DNA of 64,000 nt from Streptomyces rubiginosohelvolus. GTDB taxonomy: Bacteria > Actinomycetota > Actinomycetes > Streptomycetales > Streptomycetaceae. The position numbers and the translations under genes were made by a program. Positions 52,689-60,873 of the stretch are shown piece by piece; the first letter of the stretch is position 1, and every line of letters starts with the position of its first letter. The notes under the pieces were generated by a model. The model had not been told where the DNA came from and did not search any database. It worked only from the letters and a program-made list of their open reading frames with translations. Where the stretch lies: NCBI RefSeq assembly GCF_014649875.1, contig NZ_BMTW01000012.1, positions 62,001-126,000 on the forward strand. The letters are read 5' to 3'.

Positions 52689-53408
52689 ATGGGCAGGAGC
52701 CGCAGAACAATCCCGGAGGAGCTTCTGTTGCTCGCTCTGGACCCGACCACGGGTACCACAGCGCAGCCACAGTCGCTCGACCTCGGCCTGGCCGGGGCAC
52801 AGCTAGTGGAGCTGGCTCTGGCAGGACGGATAGCCCCTGACGGGGATCGTATCGCCGTGGTGATGCCACGGCCGACAGGAGATCCGACTCTGGACTCCGC
52901 ACTGGAGCTGCTGCGCCGTCGTGGCAGCCCGGTCCGGGCGGTCCACTGGATCGGCGGGCCCCGGCTGGGGCTGCGTCAGATCTATCTCGCTCATCTGGAG
53001 CGGTGCGGCATGGTTCATGCCGTGGCGGGCCAGATGTGCGGGGTGCTGCCGACGACTCGCTACCAGGCGACGGAGACGGCGATCAGCCGGGACATCAGGA
53101 ACCGGCTGGACAGTGCGATCCGCACCGGCGTACCGCCGGACCCGCGGACCGCGGCGCTCGCCGCACTGGCCCACGCGGTCGGACTCGGCAAGCACCTGTA
53201 CCCCGGGAACGAGGGGCGCTCGTCGCGCTCCCGGCTCCGGGACCTGATCAGGCACGACCCGATGGGCGGACTCGTGGCGCACGCCGTGATGGACGTCCAG
53301 AACGGAGTGGCGGTCCAGCCGCGCCGTTCGCAGCAGGCAGCGGGCGTTCCGTTGCAGCCGCAAGCACAGGCCCGTCGCGGGAGCATGGCGCACACCGCCG
53401 CGAGCTGA
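52689..53408 (+). CDS. GPP34 (GOLPH3-like) family protein
   Basis: Bacterial relative of eukaryotic GOLPH3/Vps74, 239 residues, mostly helical. The N-terminal signature TIPEELLLLALDPTTG and SLDLGLAGAQLVELALAGRI are typical, and DSALELLRRR with HWIGG follows. Actinobacterial genomes often carry several copies, and their role, possibly at the membrane, is not established. The last ~30 residues are Gln/Ala-rich and probably disordered. The start has a GGGGAGG ribosome site. It is divergent from the D,D-carboxypeptidase gene. Confidence 0.85.
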   Translation: MGRSRRTIPEELLLLALDPTTGTTAQPQSLDLGLAGAQLVELALAGRIAPDGDRIAVVMPRPTGDPTLDSALELLRRRGSPVRAVHWIGGPRLGLRQIYLAHLERCGMVHAVAGQMCGVLPTTRYQATETAISRDIRNRLDSAIRTGVPPDPRTAALAALAHAVGLGKHLYPGNEGRSSRSRLRDLIRHDPMGGLVAHAVMDVQNGVAVQPRRSQQAAGVPLQPQAQARRGSMAHTAAS

Positions 53409-53514
53409 CCGCACGGCCCCGGCACACCACGGCAACAGCCTGGTGCGGCCGGGAACAACAGCACACCGCCGTACCGCCGTCAGTCATCACCGACCCGGTC
53501 CGGGAGCCGCACCA

Positions 53515-53558
53515 CGCACGGGGCAGCCGGTAGTCACCATCACCGGCTGCCCCGTGCG
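53515..53558 (+). terminator. Strong hairpin terminator after the GPP34 gene
   Basis: A perfect 17-bp inverted repeat (53515-53531 with 53542-53558) around a 10-base loop, 107 bases after the stop. The rest of the 287-base gap has no supported gene. Confidence 0.7.
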
Positions 53559-53695
53559 CTTGCGCGCCGCCCCGCGCCCCGATGCGTACGCCCCCGTGCT
53601 CCGCGTGTGGCCATTTCCCAGCGCGGCCGGGGCCAGGGGTGGCAATCTGCTGAGCAGTAGATACGCACAGCTACATAGCCGGAGGTGCCGTTTCC

Positions 53696-54553
53696 GTGCC
53701 GTCCAACGTCAATCCCACTGTCAGGCGACGCAGGTTGGGCCAGGAATTGCGCCGCCTGCGCGAACTCAAAGGCATGACGGCCGAGGAAGTGGCGGAGCGC
53801 CTGCTGGTCTCGCAGTCGAAGATCAGCCGCCTGGAGAACGGCCGCCGCTCCATCAGCCAGCGCGATGTGCGTGACCTCTGCGGGGTGTACGAGGTCGAGG
53901 ACGTCCGCATCGTCGACTCGCTGATGCAGATGGCGAAGGACTCGCGCCAGCAGGGCTGGTGGCACGCCTTCGGCGACATCCCGTACAGCGTCTACATCGG
54001 TCTGGAGACCGACGCGGAGTCGCTGCGCGTGTACGAACCCCAGATGGTTCCGGGGCTGCTCCAGACCCGGGCGTACGCCGAGGCGCTGATCAGCGGCGCG
54101 CTGCCGGAGGCCCCGCCGTCGGACATCGAGAAGCGCGTCAACGTACGGTCCCGGCGGCAGGACCGGGTCAACGCGCCCGAGAATCCGCTGCGGCTGTGGG
54201 CCGTGATCGACGAGTCGGCGCTGCGCCGGGTGGTCGGCGACAAGCAGGTGATGATCGACCAGCTGGAACACCTCGTCGAGCAGTCGCACCTGCCGCATGT
54301 CACCGTGCAGGTCCTGCCGTTCGACATGGGCGCGCACCCGGGCATCAACGGCCAGTACGCGATCCTGGAGTTCCCGGACGCCGCGGACTCCAGCGTCGTC
54401 TACATCGAGGGCGTCACGAGCGATCTCTACCTGGAGAAGGCGAACGACGTGCAGCGCTACAGCGTGATGTACGAGCACCTGCGGGCGCAGGCGCTGAACG
54501 TGGAGCAGACCCGGGAGTTCATCAGCAAGATCGCCAAGTCGTACACCAGCTGA
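53696..54553 (+). CDS. XRE regulator with DUF5753 (Scr1/WhiJ-like)
   Basis: Actinobacterial transcription regulator of 285 residues. The HTH_31/XRE domain is at 13-68 (RLGQELRRLRELKGMTAEEVAERLLVSQSKISRLENG), followed by the DUF5753 domain (about 95-275) with VYEPQMVPGLLQTRAYAEAL, RQDRV and the C-terminal YIEGVTSDLYLE. The GTG or ATG choice is clear at 53696. These proteins occur in many copies in Streptomyces, paired with a small DUF397 protein, as here, 190 bases downstream. Some pairs (WhiJ) affect development; toxin-antitoxin-like behaviour has been proposed. The target is probably local (inference). Confidence 0.9.
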   Translation: MPSNVNPTVRRRRLGQELRRLRELKGMTAEEVAERLLVSQSKISRLENGRRSISQRDVRDLCGVYEVEDVRIVDSLMQMAKDSRQQGWWHAFGDIPYSVYIGLETDAESLRVYEPQMVPGLLQTRAYAEALISGALPEAPPSDIEKRVNVRSRRQDRVNAPENPLRLWAVIDESALRRVVGDKQVMIDQLEHLVEQSHLPHVTVQVLPFDMGAHPGINGQYAILEFPDAADSSVVYIEGVTSDLYLEKANDVQRYSVMYEHLRAQALNVEQTREFISKIAKSYTS

Positions 54554-54743
54554 ATCCGGACAGTGAAGCGAGCGGCGGCGGGATTGTACACCGCCGCCCA
54601 CGCACAGCAGAAGGCTTACTGGAGAAAGACCATCCGGTCGAGTGAACGGCCATCTCATGGACGGGGCTTGGCGAGTAGCGTCGATCACGCCAATCGGAAT
54701 CAGGTTGGTGCGACTCCCCACAACTCTCGGAACCGGAGTGAAC

Positions 54744-54950
54744 ATGGCAATTCTTCAGGGTGCTACGGACCAGTGGACGAAGTCGTCGTACTCCGGGGGC
54801 AACGGCGCGTGCGTCGAGGTCAAGTCCCCGGTCGCGCTGTCCATCGCCGTGCGTGACTCGAAGGCCCCCGAGGGCCCCTCGCTCAGCTTCGTCCCCGGTG
54901 CGTGGAACGCGTTCGTACGCGATGTCGCCACGGGCTCGATCAACGCCTGA
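54744..54950 (+). CDS. DUF397 domain protein
   Basis: Small acidic partner protein of 68 residues. It has the full DUF397 pattern: WTKSSYSGGNGACVEV, then VRDSKAPEGPSLSFVPGAWNAFV. GGAG lies 6 bases before the ATG. It follows the DUF5753 regulator in the same direction, the usual pair. In studied pairs the DUF397 protein counteracts the regulator. Its own promoter may lie in the 190-base gap. Confidence 0.9.
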   Translation: MAILQGATDQWTKSSYSGGNGACVEVKSPVALSIAVRDSKAPEGPSLSFVPGAWNAFVRDVATGSINA

Positions 54951-55000
54951 CCAGCCGGCACCGTTCACGTATCACCGCACCACTCCGCATCACCGCGTTA

Positions 55001-55040
55001 CCGCACCACCGCACCACCGCACCACCGCACCACCGCACCA
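55001..55040. repeat. Five tandem copies of CCGCACCA
   Basis: An exact 8-base repeat, five copies, with degenerate copies just upstream, in the intergenic spacer after DUF397. Such short repeats vary between strains by slippage. Confidence 0.85.
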
Positions 55041-55047
55041 CCTGATG

Positions 55048-55088
55048 GAGCCCTCTCGACCGGTTCGCCGTCCTGGCCGAGGGGGCTC
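55048..55088. terminator. Hairpin terminator between convergent genes
   Basis: GAGCCCTCTCG and CGAGGGGGCTC form an 11-bp stem with one mismatch, between the DUF397 gene and the convergent gene at 55103. Confidence 0.55.
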
Positions 55089-55102
55089 GGCATGATCCGG
55101 TG

Positions 55103-55948
55103 TCACCGCAGCCGGTCGACGTAACGGTCCGTCCCCGGCACGGTCGGCACGAACGGCGCGACCAGCTCGACCCGGCCGAGGCCGGTCTCCGCGACCGCCG
55201 CGTCGAGGCCGGTGAAGCGGCTCGCCCAGCAGCTCCGCGGGTCCTCCTGGAGGAACCACAGCAGGGTCAGCCGGGTGTCGACCCCTTCGACCTGCTTCAC
55301 GTACGTCATCCGGTCGCCGGGCAGCGGTGTCGGCCGGAACACCGTGACCATGGCCGCGGGCGAGCCCTTCAGCCGCTTCGGGAGATGGCGCGAACGCAGC
55401 CATTCGAGCAACTCCGCCCGTTGCTCGGGCCCTTCGGCGTCGACGACCTGGAGGACGAGGCCCGCGTACGGGTGGTCGAGGGCGTGGAAGTCCCGGGGGC
55501 CGGCGGCCCCGTCGCGGTAGACAGTGGCCTCGTGGTCCTGGAACGCCGTGAAGACGTGGGTCCGGTCCTGGTAGACCCGGCCGTCCCGGTTCAGCCGCCG
55601 GTTGATCGCGACGGTCCACTTCATGTGGTCGTCGTAGCGCCCCTCGGTCACCCAGTACGTCGACAGATAGCATCCCGCGCCGACGGGCTGGGCGACCGCC
55701 GACTTCTCCGGATAGCGCAGCTCCTGGAGGTCCTTGGTGGCCACCCAGCGGCGTCCGGCGAAGATCCACGGCATGGCGGTGGCGCCCGCGTAGTAGTGGT
55801 CGTCCTCGTACCAGCGGTTGTACGCGTACTCATGGCCCGGATGCGGTTCGACCATGGTGATCAGCGCATGCCCGGGGCGGACCCCGTAGGGCCCCTCCCC
55901 CGCCAGCTCCGCATACCGCTCGCTGCCCGTTCCGCCGTCTTCGTCCAC
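55103..55948 (-). CDS. Uncharacterised conserved protein
   Basis: I do not recognise a named family for this 281-residue soluble protein. The N-terminal region HALITMVEPHPGHEYAYNRWYEDDHYYAG looks like a ferredoxin-like dimeric alpha-beta-barrel unit, with a second such unit possible in the C-terminal half (VTVFRPTPLPGDRMTYVKQVEGVDTRLTLLWFLQ). That would make it a fused two-domain member of the EthD/NIPSNAP-like fold (inference). The GTG start has GGGAG 5-6 bases upstream. It is divergent from an SDR gene 85 bases away, so the two may act on the same metabolite. Confidence 0.6.
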   Translation of the reverse strand: MDEDGGTGSERYAELAGEGPYGVRPGHALITMVEPHPGHEYAYNRWYEDDHYYAGATAMPWIFAGRRWVATKDLQELRYPEKSAVAQPVGAGCYLSTYWVTEGRYDDHMKWTVAINRRLNRDGRVYQDRTHVFTAFQDHEATVYRDGAAGPRDFHALDHPYAGLVLQVVDAEGPEQRAELLEWLRSRHLPKRLKGSPAAMVTVFRPTPLPGDRMTYVKQVEGVDTRLTLLWFLQEDPRSCWASRFTGLDAAVAETGLGRVELVAPFVPTVPGTDRYVDRLR

Positions 55949-56033
55949 CGTCTCTCCCTTCCCCTTCCATCGGATCCCGGACCCCTCTACCCTGACGGAC
56001 CGTCAGATGAACTGCCAGAGCCGGGAGGCGCCG

Positions 56034-56816
56034 ATGTTGCTCACGGGGAAGACCGTCATCGTGTCGGGTGTCGGGCCGGGGCTCGGGCACCGGGTCGCGG
56101 AGACCGTCGTCCGGGACGGCGGGTGCGCGGTGCTCGGCGCGCGTACGGCGGCGAATCTCGCCAAGTCGGCGGCCGGGATCGATCCGGACGGCGGCCGCAC
56201 GGCCTTCCTGCCCACCGACATCACGGACGAGGCGCAGTGCGAGGCGCTCGCCGCGCTGGCGGTGGAGCGGTTCGGGAGGATCGACGCGGTGGTCCATGTC
56301 GCCGCCTGGGACAGCTACTTCGGCGGACTCCAGGACGCGGACTTCGCCACCTGGCAGTCGGTCATCGACGTGAACCTCCTGGGGACGCTGCGGATGACCC
56401 GGGCCTGCCTGCCCGCACTCAAGGAGCGGGGCGGCTCGGTGGTGGTGATCGGCACCCAGTCCGCGGTGGCCGCGCCGTCGCAGGTGTGGCAGGCGGCGTA
56501 CGCGGCGTCGAAGGGGGCGCTCACGTCGGCGATGTACTCACTGGCGCGGGAGCTGGGCCCGGACCGGATCCGGGTCAACACGGTGCTGCCGGGCTGGATG
56601 TGGGGGCCGCCGGTGCAGGCGTACGTCCGGTTCACCGCAGACACCGAGGGCGTACCGGAGTCCGAGGTGCTGGCCCGGCTCACCGAGCGGATGGCGCTGC
56701 CCGAGCTGGCCACGGACGGGGACGTGGCGGAGGCCGCCGCCTTCCTGACCTCCGACCGGGCCCGGGCGATCACCGGCCAGTCGCTGCTGGTCAACGCGGG
56801 TGAGCTGATGCGCTGA
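56034..56816 (+). CDS. Short-chain dehydrogenase/reductase
   Basis: NAD(P)-dependent oxidoreductase, 260 residues, classical SDR length. Cofactor motif VIVSGVGPGLGHRVAE (TGxxxGxG type), Asp-Ile motif PTDITDEAQ, catalytic Ser in IGTQSAVAA and Tyr/Lys in YAASKGAL; the C-terminus ends in ITGQSLLVNAGE. The start at 56034 follows GGGAGG by 5 bases. Divergent from the uncharacterised protein at 55103. A strong hairpin follows. The substrate is unknown. Confidence 0.9.
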   Translation: MLLTGKTVIVSGVGPGLGHRVAETVVRDGGCAVLGARTAANLAKSAAGIDPDGGRTAFLPTDITDEAQCEALAALAVERFGRIDAVVHVAAWDSYFGGLQDADFATWQSVIDVNLLGTLRMTRACLPALKERGGSVVVIGTQSAVAAPSQVWQAAYAASKGALTSAMYSLARELGPDRIRVNTVLPGWMWGPPVQAYVRFTADTEGVPESEVLARLTERMALPELATDGDVAEAAAFLTSDRARAITGQSLLVNAGELMR

Positions 56817-56866
56817 CGACCCCGTACCCGTACACGTACAAGCGGCACCCTCCCTCTCGACTTCTC

Positions 56867-56896
56867 GGCCGCACGGGACCCGCATCCCGTGCGGCC
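56867..56896 (+). terminator. Terminator after the SDR gene
   Basis: GGCCGCACGGGA-CCCGCA-TCCCGTGCGGCC, a perfect 12-bp stem, 51 bases after the SDR stop. The remaining ~310 bases to the symporter hold an AT-richer promoter-like stretch around 57000-57060. Confidence 0.75.
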
Positions 56897-57120
56897 TTCG
56901 CGCGTTGTCGCGCGCTCCCCGAACTTCTCCGGACTTCTCTTCACTTCTCTTCTGCACAGCCTGACGAAGTGCCCGCCCATCGTGTGGCCGCGGTCACGTT
57001 CGCGACAACGGCCCACAAGGTCAAGAACAAGTAAAATCGTTCGCCTTACTGACCTGAGTTCACATCCATGACCACTGACAGCCTTGACCGAGCCCCCTCG
57101 GAAGGGGTTCAATCCCCGAA

Positions 57121-57142
57121 GTCCCCGCTCCCGCACGGGGAC
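57121..57142 (+). other. Hairpin in the leader of the symporter gene
   Basis: GTCCCCG-CTCCCGCA-CGGGGAC, a 7-bp perfect stem 65 bases before the symporter start. An upstream CCCC/GGGG pairing (about 57091-57117) could form an alternative structure. No known riboswitch recognised. Confidence 0.3.
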
Positions 57143-57206
57143 ACCGCTGAACGGCCGTACCGACGAAGTGCGTTCCCGTTCACAAGGCGGACCCCTGGAG
57201 GGGGAC

Positions 57207-58790
57207 ATGAACAGTCTCGACTGGGCTGTACTCATCGGCTACTTCGGCGTGATGGTCGCGATCGGACTCTGGTCGCACAAACGCGTGGACAACGTCAGCG
57301 ACTTCTTCACGGCCGGCGGCAAGATGCCGTGGTGGCTGTCGGGCATCTCGCACCACATGTCCGGCTACAGCGCGGTGATGTTCACCGGGTACGCCGGCAT
57401 CGCGTACCAGTACGGGGTCACGTCCTTCGTGACCTGGTCGCTGCCGATCGCCATCGGCATCTTCATCGGCGCGAAGCTCTTCGCACCCCGGCTGAACCGG
57501 CTGCGCTCGCGGCTCCATGTCGCCTCGCCGCTGGAGTACCTCAAGAACCGCTACAACCTGCAGACCCAGCAGGCGCTCGCCTGGTCGGGGCTGCTGCTGA
57601 AGATCGTGGACGTCGGTGCCAAGTGGGCGGCCATCGCCACCCTGTTGTCCGTGTTCACCGGTCTCTCGATCTCCCAGGGCATCCTGATCACCGGGGTCGT
57701 CACCGGGATCTACTGCACCGTCGGCGGTCTGTGGGCGGACGCGCTCACCGAACTGGGCCAGTTCATCATCCAGTTGTTCGCCGGGCTGGCGATGCTCCTC
57801 GCCGTGATGAGCGAACTCGACGGCTTCTCCACCCTGTGGACGGTCTGGGACGAGCTCCCCGACGGACACGCGGAGCCGACCGCCGGACCGTACACGGTGA
57901 CGTTCCTGCTGGCGTTCCTGTTCATCAAGACCTTCGAGTACAACGGCGGCATGTGGAACCAGGCCCAGCGGTACATGGCCACCGACTCGGCCGCCTCGGC
58001 GACCCGTTCGGCGCGGCTCTCGGCGGTGCTGTGGTTCGTCTGGCCGCTCGTGCTGTTCTTCCCGATGTGGTGCGCGCCCCTGCTGGTCGACGCGCAGAAG
58101 CCGGACGCCTCCGACAGCTACGCCCTGATGACCGAACAGCTGCTGCCGCACGGGCTGTTGGGCCTGGTCATCGTCGGCTTCTTCTCCCACACGATGGCCA
58201 TGTGCTCGTCGGACGCCAACGCCATCGCCGCCGTCTTCACCCGGGACATCGCCCCGACCCTGTCGAAGGCGGCACGCGGCTGGAGCGAGCGGGCCGGGCT
58301 GATCGCGGCCCGCTGGACCACGGTGGCCTTCCTGGCCCTCTCCATGGCCATCGCGACCCAGGTCAACTCGCCCACGTTCAAGGACATCATCACCGTCGTG
58401 ATCAAGTGGGTCGCCGGGCTGATGGGCCCGATCGCGATCCCGTTCATGCTGGGCCTGCTGCGCCCGTTCCGGAAGTCCGGCCCGACGGCGGCACTGGTCA
58501 GCTGGGCGGCGGGTCTGATCGCGTTCTGGCTGGTCAACTACCCGGTCAACTGGGCGGTCGAGGGCGGAGTGCCGCTCCAGTACCAGGTGTCCGTACCGCT
58601 CGCGGTCTCGCTCGTGCTGTACGTCCTGATCGGCTTCGTGAAGCCGGAGGACACCCCGGAGCGCGACGCGGTCCTGGCGCGGATCAACGAGGGTGACGGG
58701 GACGGGGGTCACGGCGACGGTACGGGGACGGCCGCGACCGTCCCCGCGCAGGACGGCGGCCCGACCCCCGCGCCTCAGCCGCGCGGGTAG
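57207..58790 (+). CDS. Sodium:solute symporter family protein (SSS)
   Basis: Secondary transporter of 527 residues with about 13 helices, LeuT-type fold. It begins DWAVLIGYFGVMVAIGLW, followed by the family block DFFTAGGKMPWWLSGIS and SAVMFTGYAGIAYQYG, and carries SSDANAIAAVFTRDI in the later Na+-site region. SSS proteins import sugars, amino acids, vitamins or nucleosides with sodium; closest resemblance is to sugar-type (SGLT-like) members by the GGKMPWW block. The substrate is not certain. The start at 57207 has GGAGG 5 bases upstream. The C-terminal ~45 residues are Gly/Asp/Pro-rich. Convergent with the following gene. Confidence 0.88.
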   Translation: MNSLDWAVLIGYFGVMVAIGLWSHKRVDNVSDFFTAGGKMPWWLSGISHHMSGYSAVMFTGYAGIAYQYGVTSFVTWSLPIAIGIFIGAKLFAPRLNRLRSRLHVASPLEYLKNRYNLQTQQALAWSGLLLKIVDVGAKWAAIATLLSVFTGLSISQGILITGVVTGIYCTVGGLWADALTELGQFIIQLFAGLAMLLAVMSELDGFSTLWTVWDELPDGHAEPTAGPYTVTFLLAFLFIKTFEYNGGMWNQAQRYMATDSAASATRSARLSAVLWFVWPLVLFFPMWCAPLLVDAQKPDASDSYALMTEQLLPHGLLGLVIVGFFSHTMAMCSSDANAIAAVFTRDIAPTLSKAARGWSERAGLIAARWTTVAFLALSMAIATQVNSPTFKDIITVVIKWVAGLMGPIAIPFMLGLLRPFRKSGPTAALVSWAAGLIAFWLVNYPVNWAVEGGVPLQYQVSVPLAVSLVLYVLIGFVKPEDTPERDAVLARINEGDGDGGHGDGTGTAATVPAQDGGPTPAPQPRG

Positions 58791-58858
58791 CGGGCGAACG
58801 GCCGCGCGGCCGGGCGGGCTTCAGCGGCTCTGGCGACTCAGCCGCGCGGGTAGCGGGC
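58774..58858. repeat. 22-base direct repeat at two convergent gene ends
   Basis: CTCAGCCGCGCGGGTAGCGG plus two bases occurs at 58774-58795 and 58837-58858, 63 bases apart. Each copy includes the stop codon of one gene (symporter, and ADP-ribosylglycohydrolase homologue). Confidence 0.8.
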
Positions 58859-59956
58859 CAGCCAGCCGGGGGCGACGGCGGCCGGGCTGTGCAGGGCGGG
58901 GCCCTGGGTCATCTCCATCGCGAAGTCGTCGGCCAGTTCGAGGAGGGTGGCCCGCCCCTCCAGCTCCGCGAGCCAGGCCGGCGGCAGCGCGGTCTCCCCG
59001 TGCAAGGCGCCCAGCAGCGCCCCGCAGACCGACCCGGTGGCGCGGGAGGGGCCGCTGTGGTTCACCGCGAGCCGCAGCCCGTGCCGGATGTCCTCGCTGA
59101 CCAGCGCGCAGTACACGGCCACCGCGAGGACCTCCTCGGCGGCGTCGCTCGCGCCCAGCGCCTCGATCAGGGCCGGGCCCGGGATGCCCTGCCGTACCGA
59201 GCCGAGGGCCCGGCGCAGGGCCTCGGTCACCGGCTCGTGGCCGGGGCGTTCGGCGAGGAGGGCCAGCGTGTTCTGCACCGCGCCGTCCAGGCTCTCGCCG
59301 CGCGCAAGACCGTGCACCATGACGGCGAAGGCTCCGGCGGACAGCTGGGCGGCGGGGTGGCCGTGGGACTGGGCCGCGCACTCGACGGCCAGCTGGAGCA
59401 CGAGCCCCGGCTCCCAGCCCACGAGGAGCCCGAAGGGCGCGGACCGGGTGAGCGCGCCCGCGTCCCGGGCGGCGGGGTTCTTCGGGCGGTCGAGGGTGCC
59501 CATGACGGTGTCGCCGAAGCCGGCCAGGCATTCCCGGGCGGGATCGCGGCGGGCGTAGAGCCATTCCTCGGCGGCCAGCCAGCCGTTGTCCTCGCGCCGT
59601 TCGTCGGGCCCCCAGTCGTGCTGGGTGGCGGCCCAGCGCAGATGGGCCCGGTGCACATCGGTGGGCGGGTGCCAGGCGCCGGTGTCGCGGCGGACCTGGG
59701 CGCGGATCAGGCCGTCGACGGTGAACAGGGTGAGCTGGGTGAGGGCGGTGACCGCGCCGCGTCTGCCGTGCGCGGGGACGTAGTCGGCGACCCCTTCGAC
59801 CCCGTGGGCGGCGCGGATCTCCTCCAGCACGAGCCCGCTGACCCCGGCCCCGAGCGCGTCCCCGACGGCCCCGCCGAGCAGGGCCCCGCGGACCCGGCTG
59901 CGGAAGTCCTGCTGTTCGGCCCGGCCCCAGACCGCAGCTGTGGTCCCTGTGCTCAC
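58838..59956 (-). CDS. ADP-ribosylglycohydrolase-fold protein lacking metal ligands
   Basis: DraG-like all-helical protein of 372 residues from a GTG start. The fold is clear: GALLGGAVGDALGAGVSGL at the N-terminus and VNHSGPSRATGSVCGALLGA near the C-terminus. In active enzymes these contain Mg-binding Asp residues (TDDT near the N-terminus and GDSDSTG). Here the first reads GAVTALTQLTLF, and the second GPSRATG, so all four Asp appear replaced. It therefore should not hydrolyse ADP-ribose and may be a pseudoenzyme that binds ADP-ribosylated targets (inference). Convergent with the symporter. Confidence 0.82.
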   Translation of the reverse strand: MSTGTTAAVWGRAEQQDFRSRVRGALLGGAVGDALGAGVSGLVLEEIRAAHGVEGVADYVPAHGRRGAVTALTQLTLFTVDGLIRAQVRRDTGAWHPPTDVHRAHLRWAATQHDWGPDERREDNGWLAAEEWLYARRDPARECLAGFGDTVMGTLDRPKNPAARDAGALTRSAPFGLLVGWEPGLVLQLAVECAAQSHGHPAAQLSAGAFAVMVHGLARGESLDGAVQNTLALLAERPGHEPVTEALRRALGSVRQGIPGPALIEALGASDAAEEVLAVAVYCALVSEDIRHGLRLAVNHSGPSRATGSVCGALLGALHGETALPPAWLAELEGRATLLELADDFAMEMTQGPALHSPAAVAPGWLARYPRG

Positions 59957-60122
59957 CCCGCCGCCTTCCCGTCACCACGTGCTCGGATGCGCGGGCCTCT
60001 GCGGGCGACCGCGCAAGCACTGTAATCGAACGGGAACGGGCGGTAGAGAGGGCGACCGGGGTACGTACGGGTATGTCGACGGACGTCCTTGAGGTCGTTT
60101 TTGGGCGGTGGGCGGACGCCCC

Positions 60123-60863
60123 CTAAGGCTGCTCCCCGCCCCGGGGCCCCCTGCCCATGATCCGACGCACGTCGTCACGCATGACCGGGCCTCCCAGGTC
60201 GTACGTCTCCTCATCGGTGAGGAAGGGGCCGGCCCAGGTCCCATCTCCACGTCCCGGTCGTGCCTGAGCCGCCGCCGCGGTGAGCACGGCGTCGGCAAGC
60301 TCCGCCACCGTACGTCCGCCGCCGGTGTCGATCCGGTCCAGGCCGAGCGCGTCGACGGCGTCCACCATCAGCGCCTGGTAGCGATCGGTACGGGCCAGGA
60401 ACCGGTCGATGAGCAGCCGCTCCCCCTCCGTCGCTTCCTCGTACCGCCCCGCGGCCCGCACCCGGTCGCGTACGACCGTGTCGTCCGCGGTCAGCCACAC
60501 AGCGGCCGTAGAGGGCACGGTCAGCCGGGCGACCCGCTCGGGCCACAGCGCCGAGCCCTCCAGGACCAGCCCCGGCGCCCCGCCCCGCGCACGGTCGGTG
60601 ATCAGCTCCTCGACACGCGGCCAGAGCCGTTCGTAGTGGGCGAGGACGGAGGCGATGAGCTCGTCGGTGGTCAACGTCCCGTAGTGCTCGGCGACATGCG
60701 GCGGTACCTCGTGCTCCGGGGTCCGCCAGGGCCGTCCCGGGTGCCGGGCCAGACCGTCCGTGGAGCGTTGCTCGAACCCGAGCCGCTCCGCCACCGCCTC
60801 GGCCACGGTCGACTTGCCGGTGTTCGAGGTCCCGCCGATCAGCACCACCCGCACATCACGCAT
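60123..60863 (-). CDS. P-loop kinase-like protein
   Basis: Nucleotide-binding protein of 246 residues. The Walker A motif VVLIGGTSNTGKSTVAEAVA is at 6-25, and the fold (VLEGSALWP, then VWLTADDTVVRDRVR) resembles small-molecule kinases such as 2-phosphoglycerate kinase and zeta-toxin-like proteins. The start at 60863 was chosen because the sequence before it belongs to the end of the upstream gene. It lies 10 bases after the TPR NTPase gene in the same direction and so is probably co-transcribed. Substrate unknown; homoserine- or shikimate-type kinases are less like it. Confidence 0.75.
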   Translation of the reverse strand: MRDVRVVLIGGTSNTGKSTVAEAVAERLGFEQRSTDGLARHPGRPWRTPEHEVPPHVAEHYGTLTTDELIASVLAHYERLWPRVEELITDRARGGAPGLVLEGSALWPERVARLTVPSTAAVWLTADDTVVRDRVRAAGRYEEATEGERLLIDRFLARTDRYQALMVDAVDALGLDRIDTGGGRTVAELADAVLTAAAAQARPGRGDGTWAGPFLTDEETYDLGGPVMRDDVRRIMGRGPRGGEQP

Positions 60864-60873
60864 ACCCGCGAAC

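Noticed and set aside
57084..57206. Extended N-terminus of the symporter
   Set aside because: The extra 41 codons are polar and hairpin-forming, and the ATG at 57207 has the better ribosome site and matches the family start.
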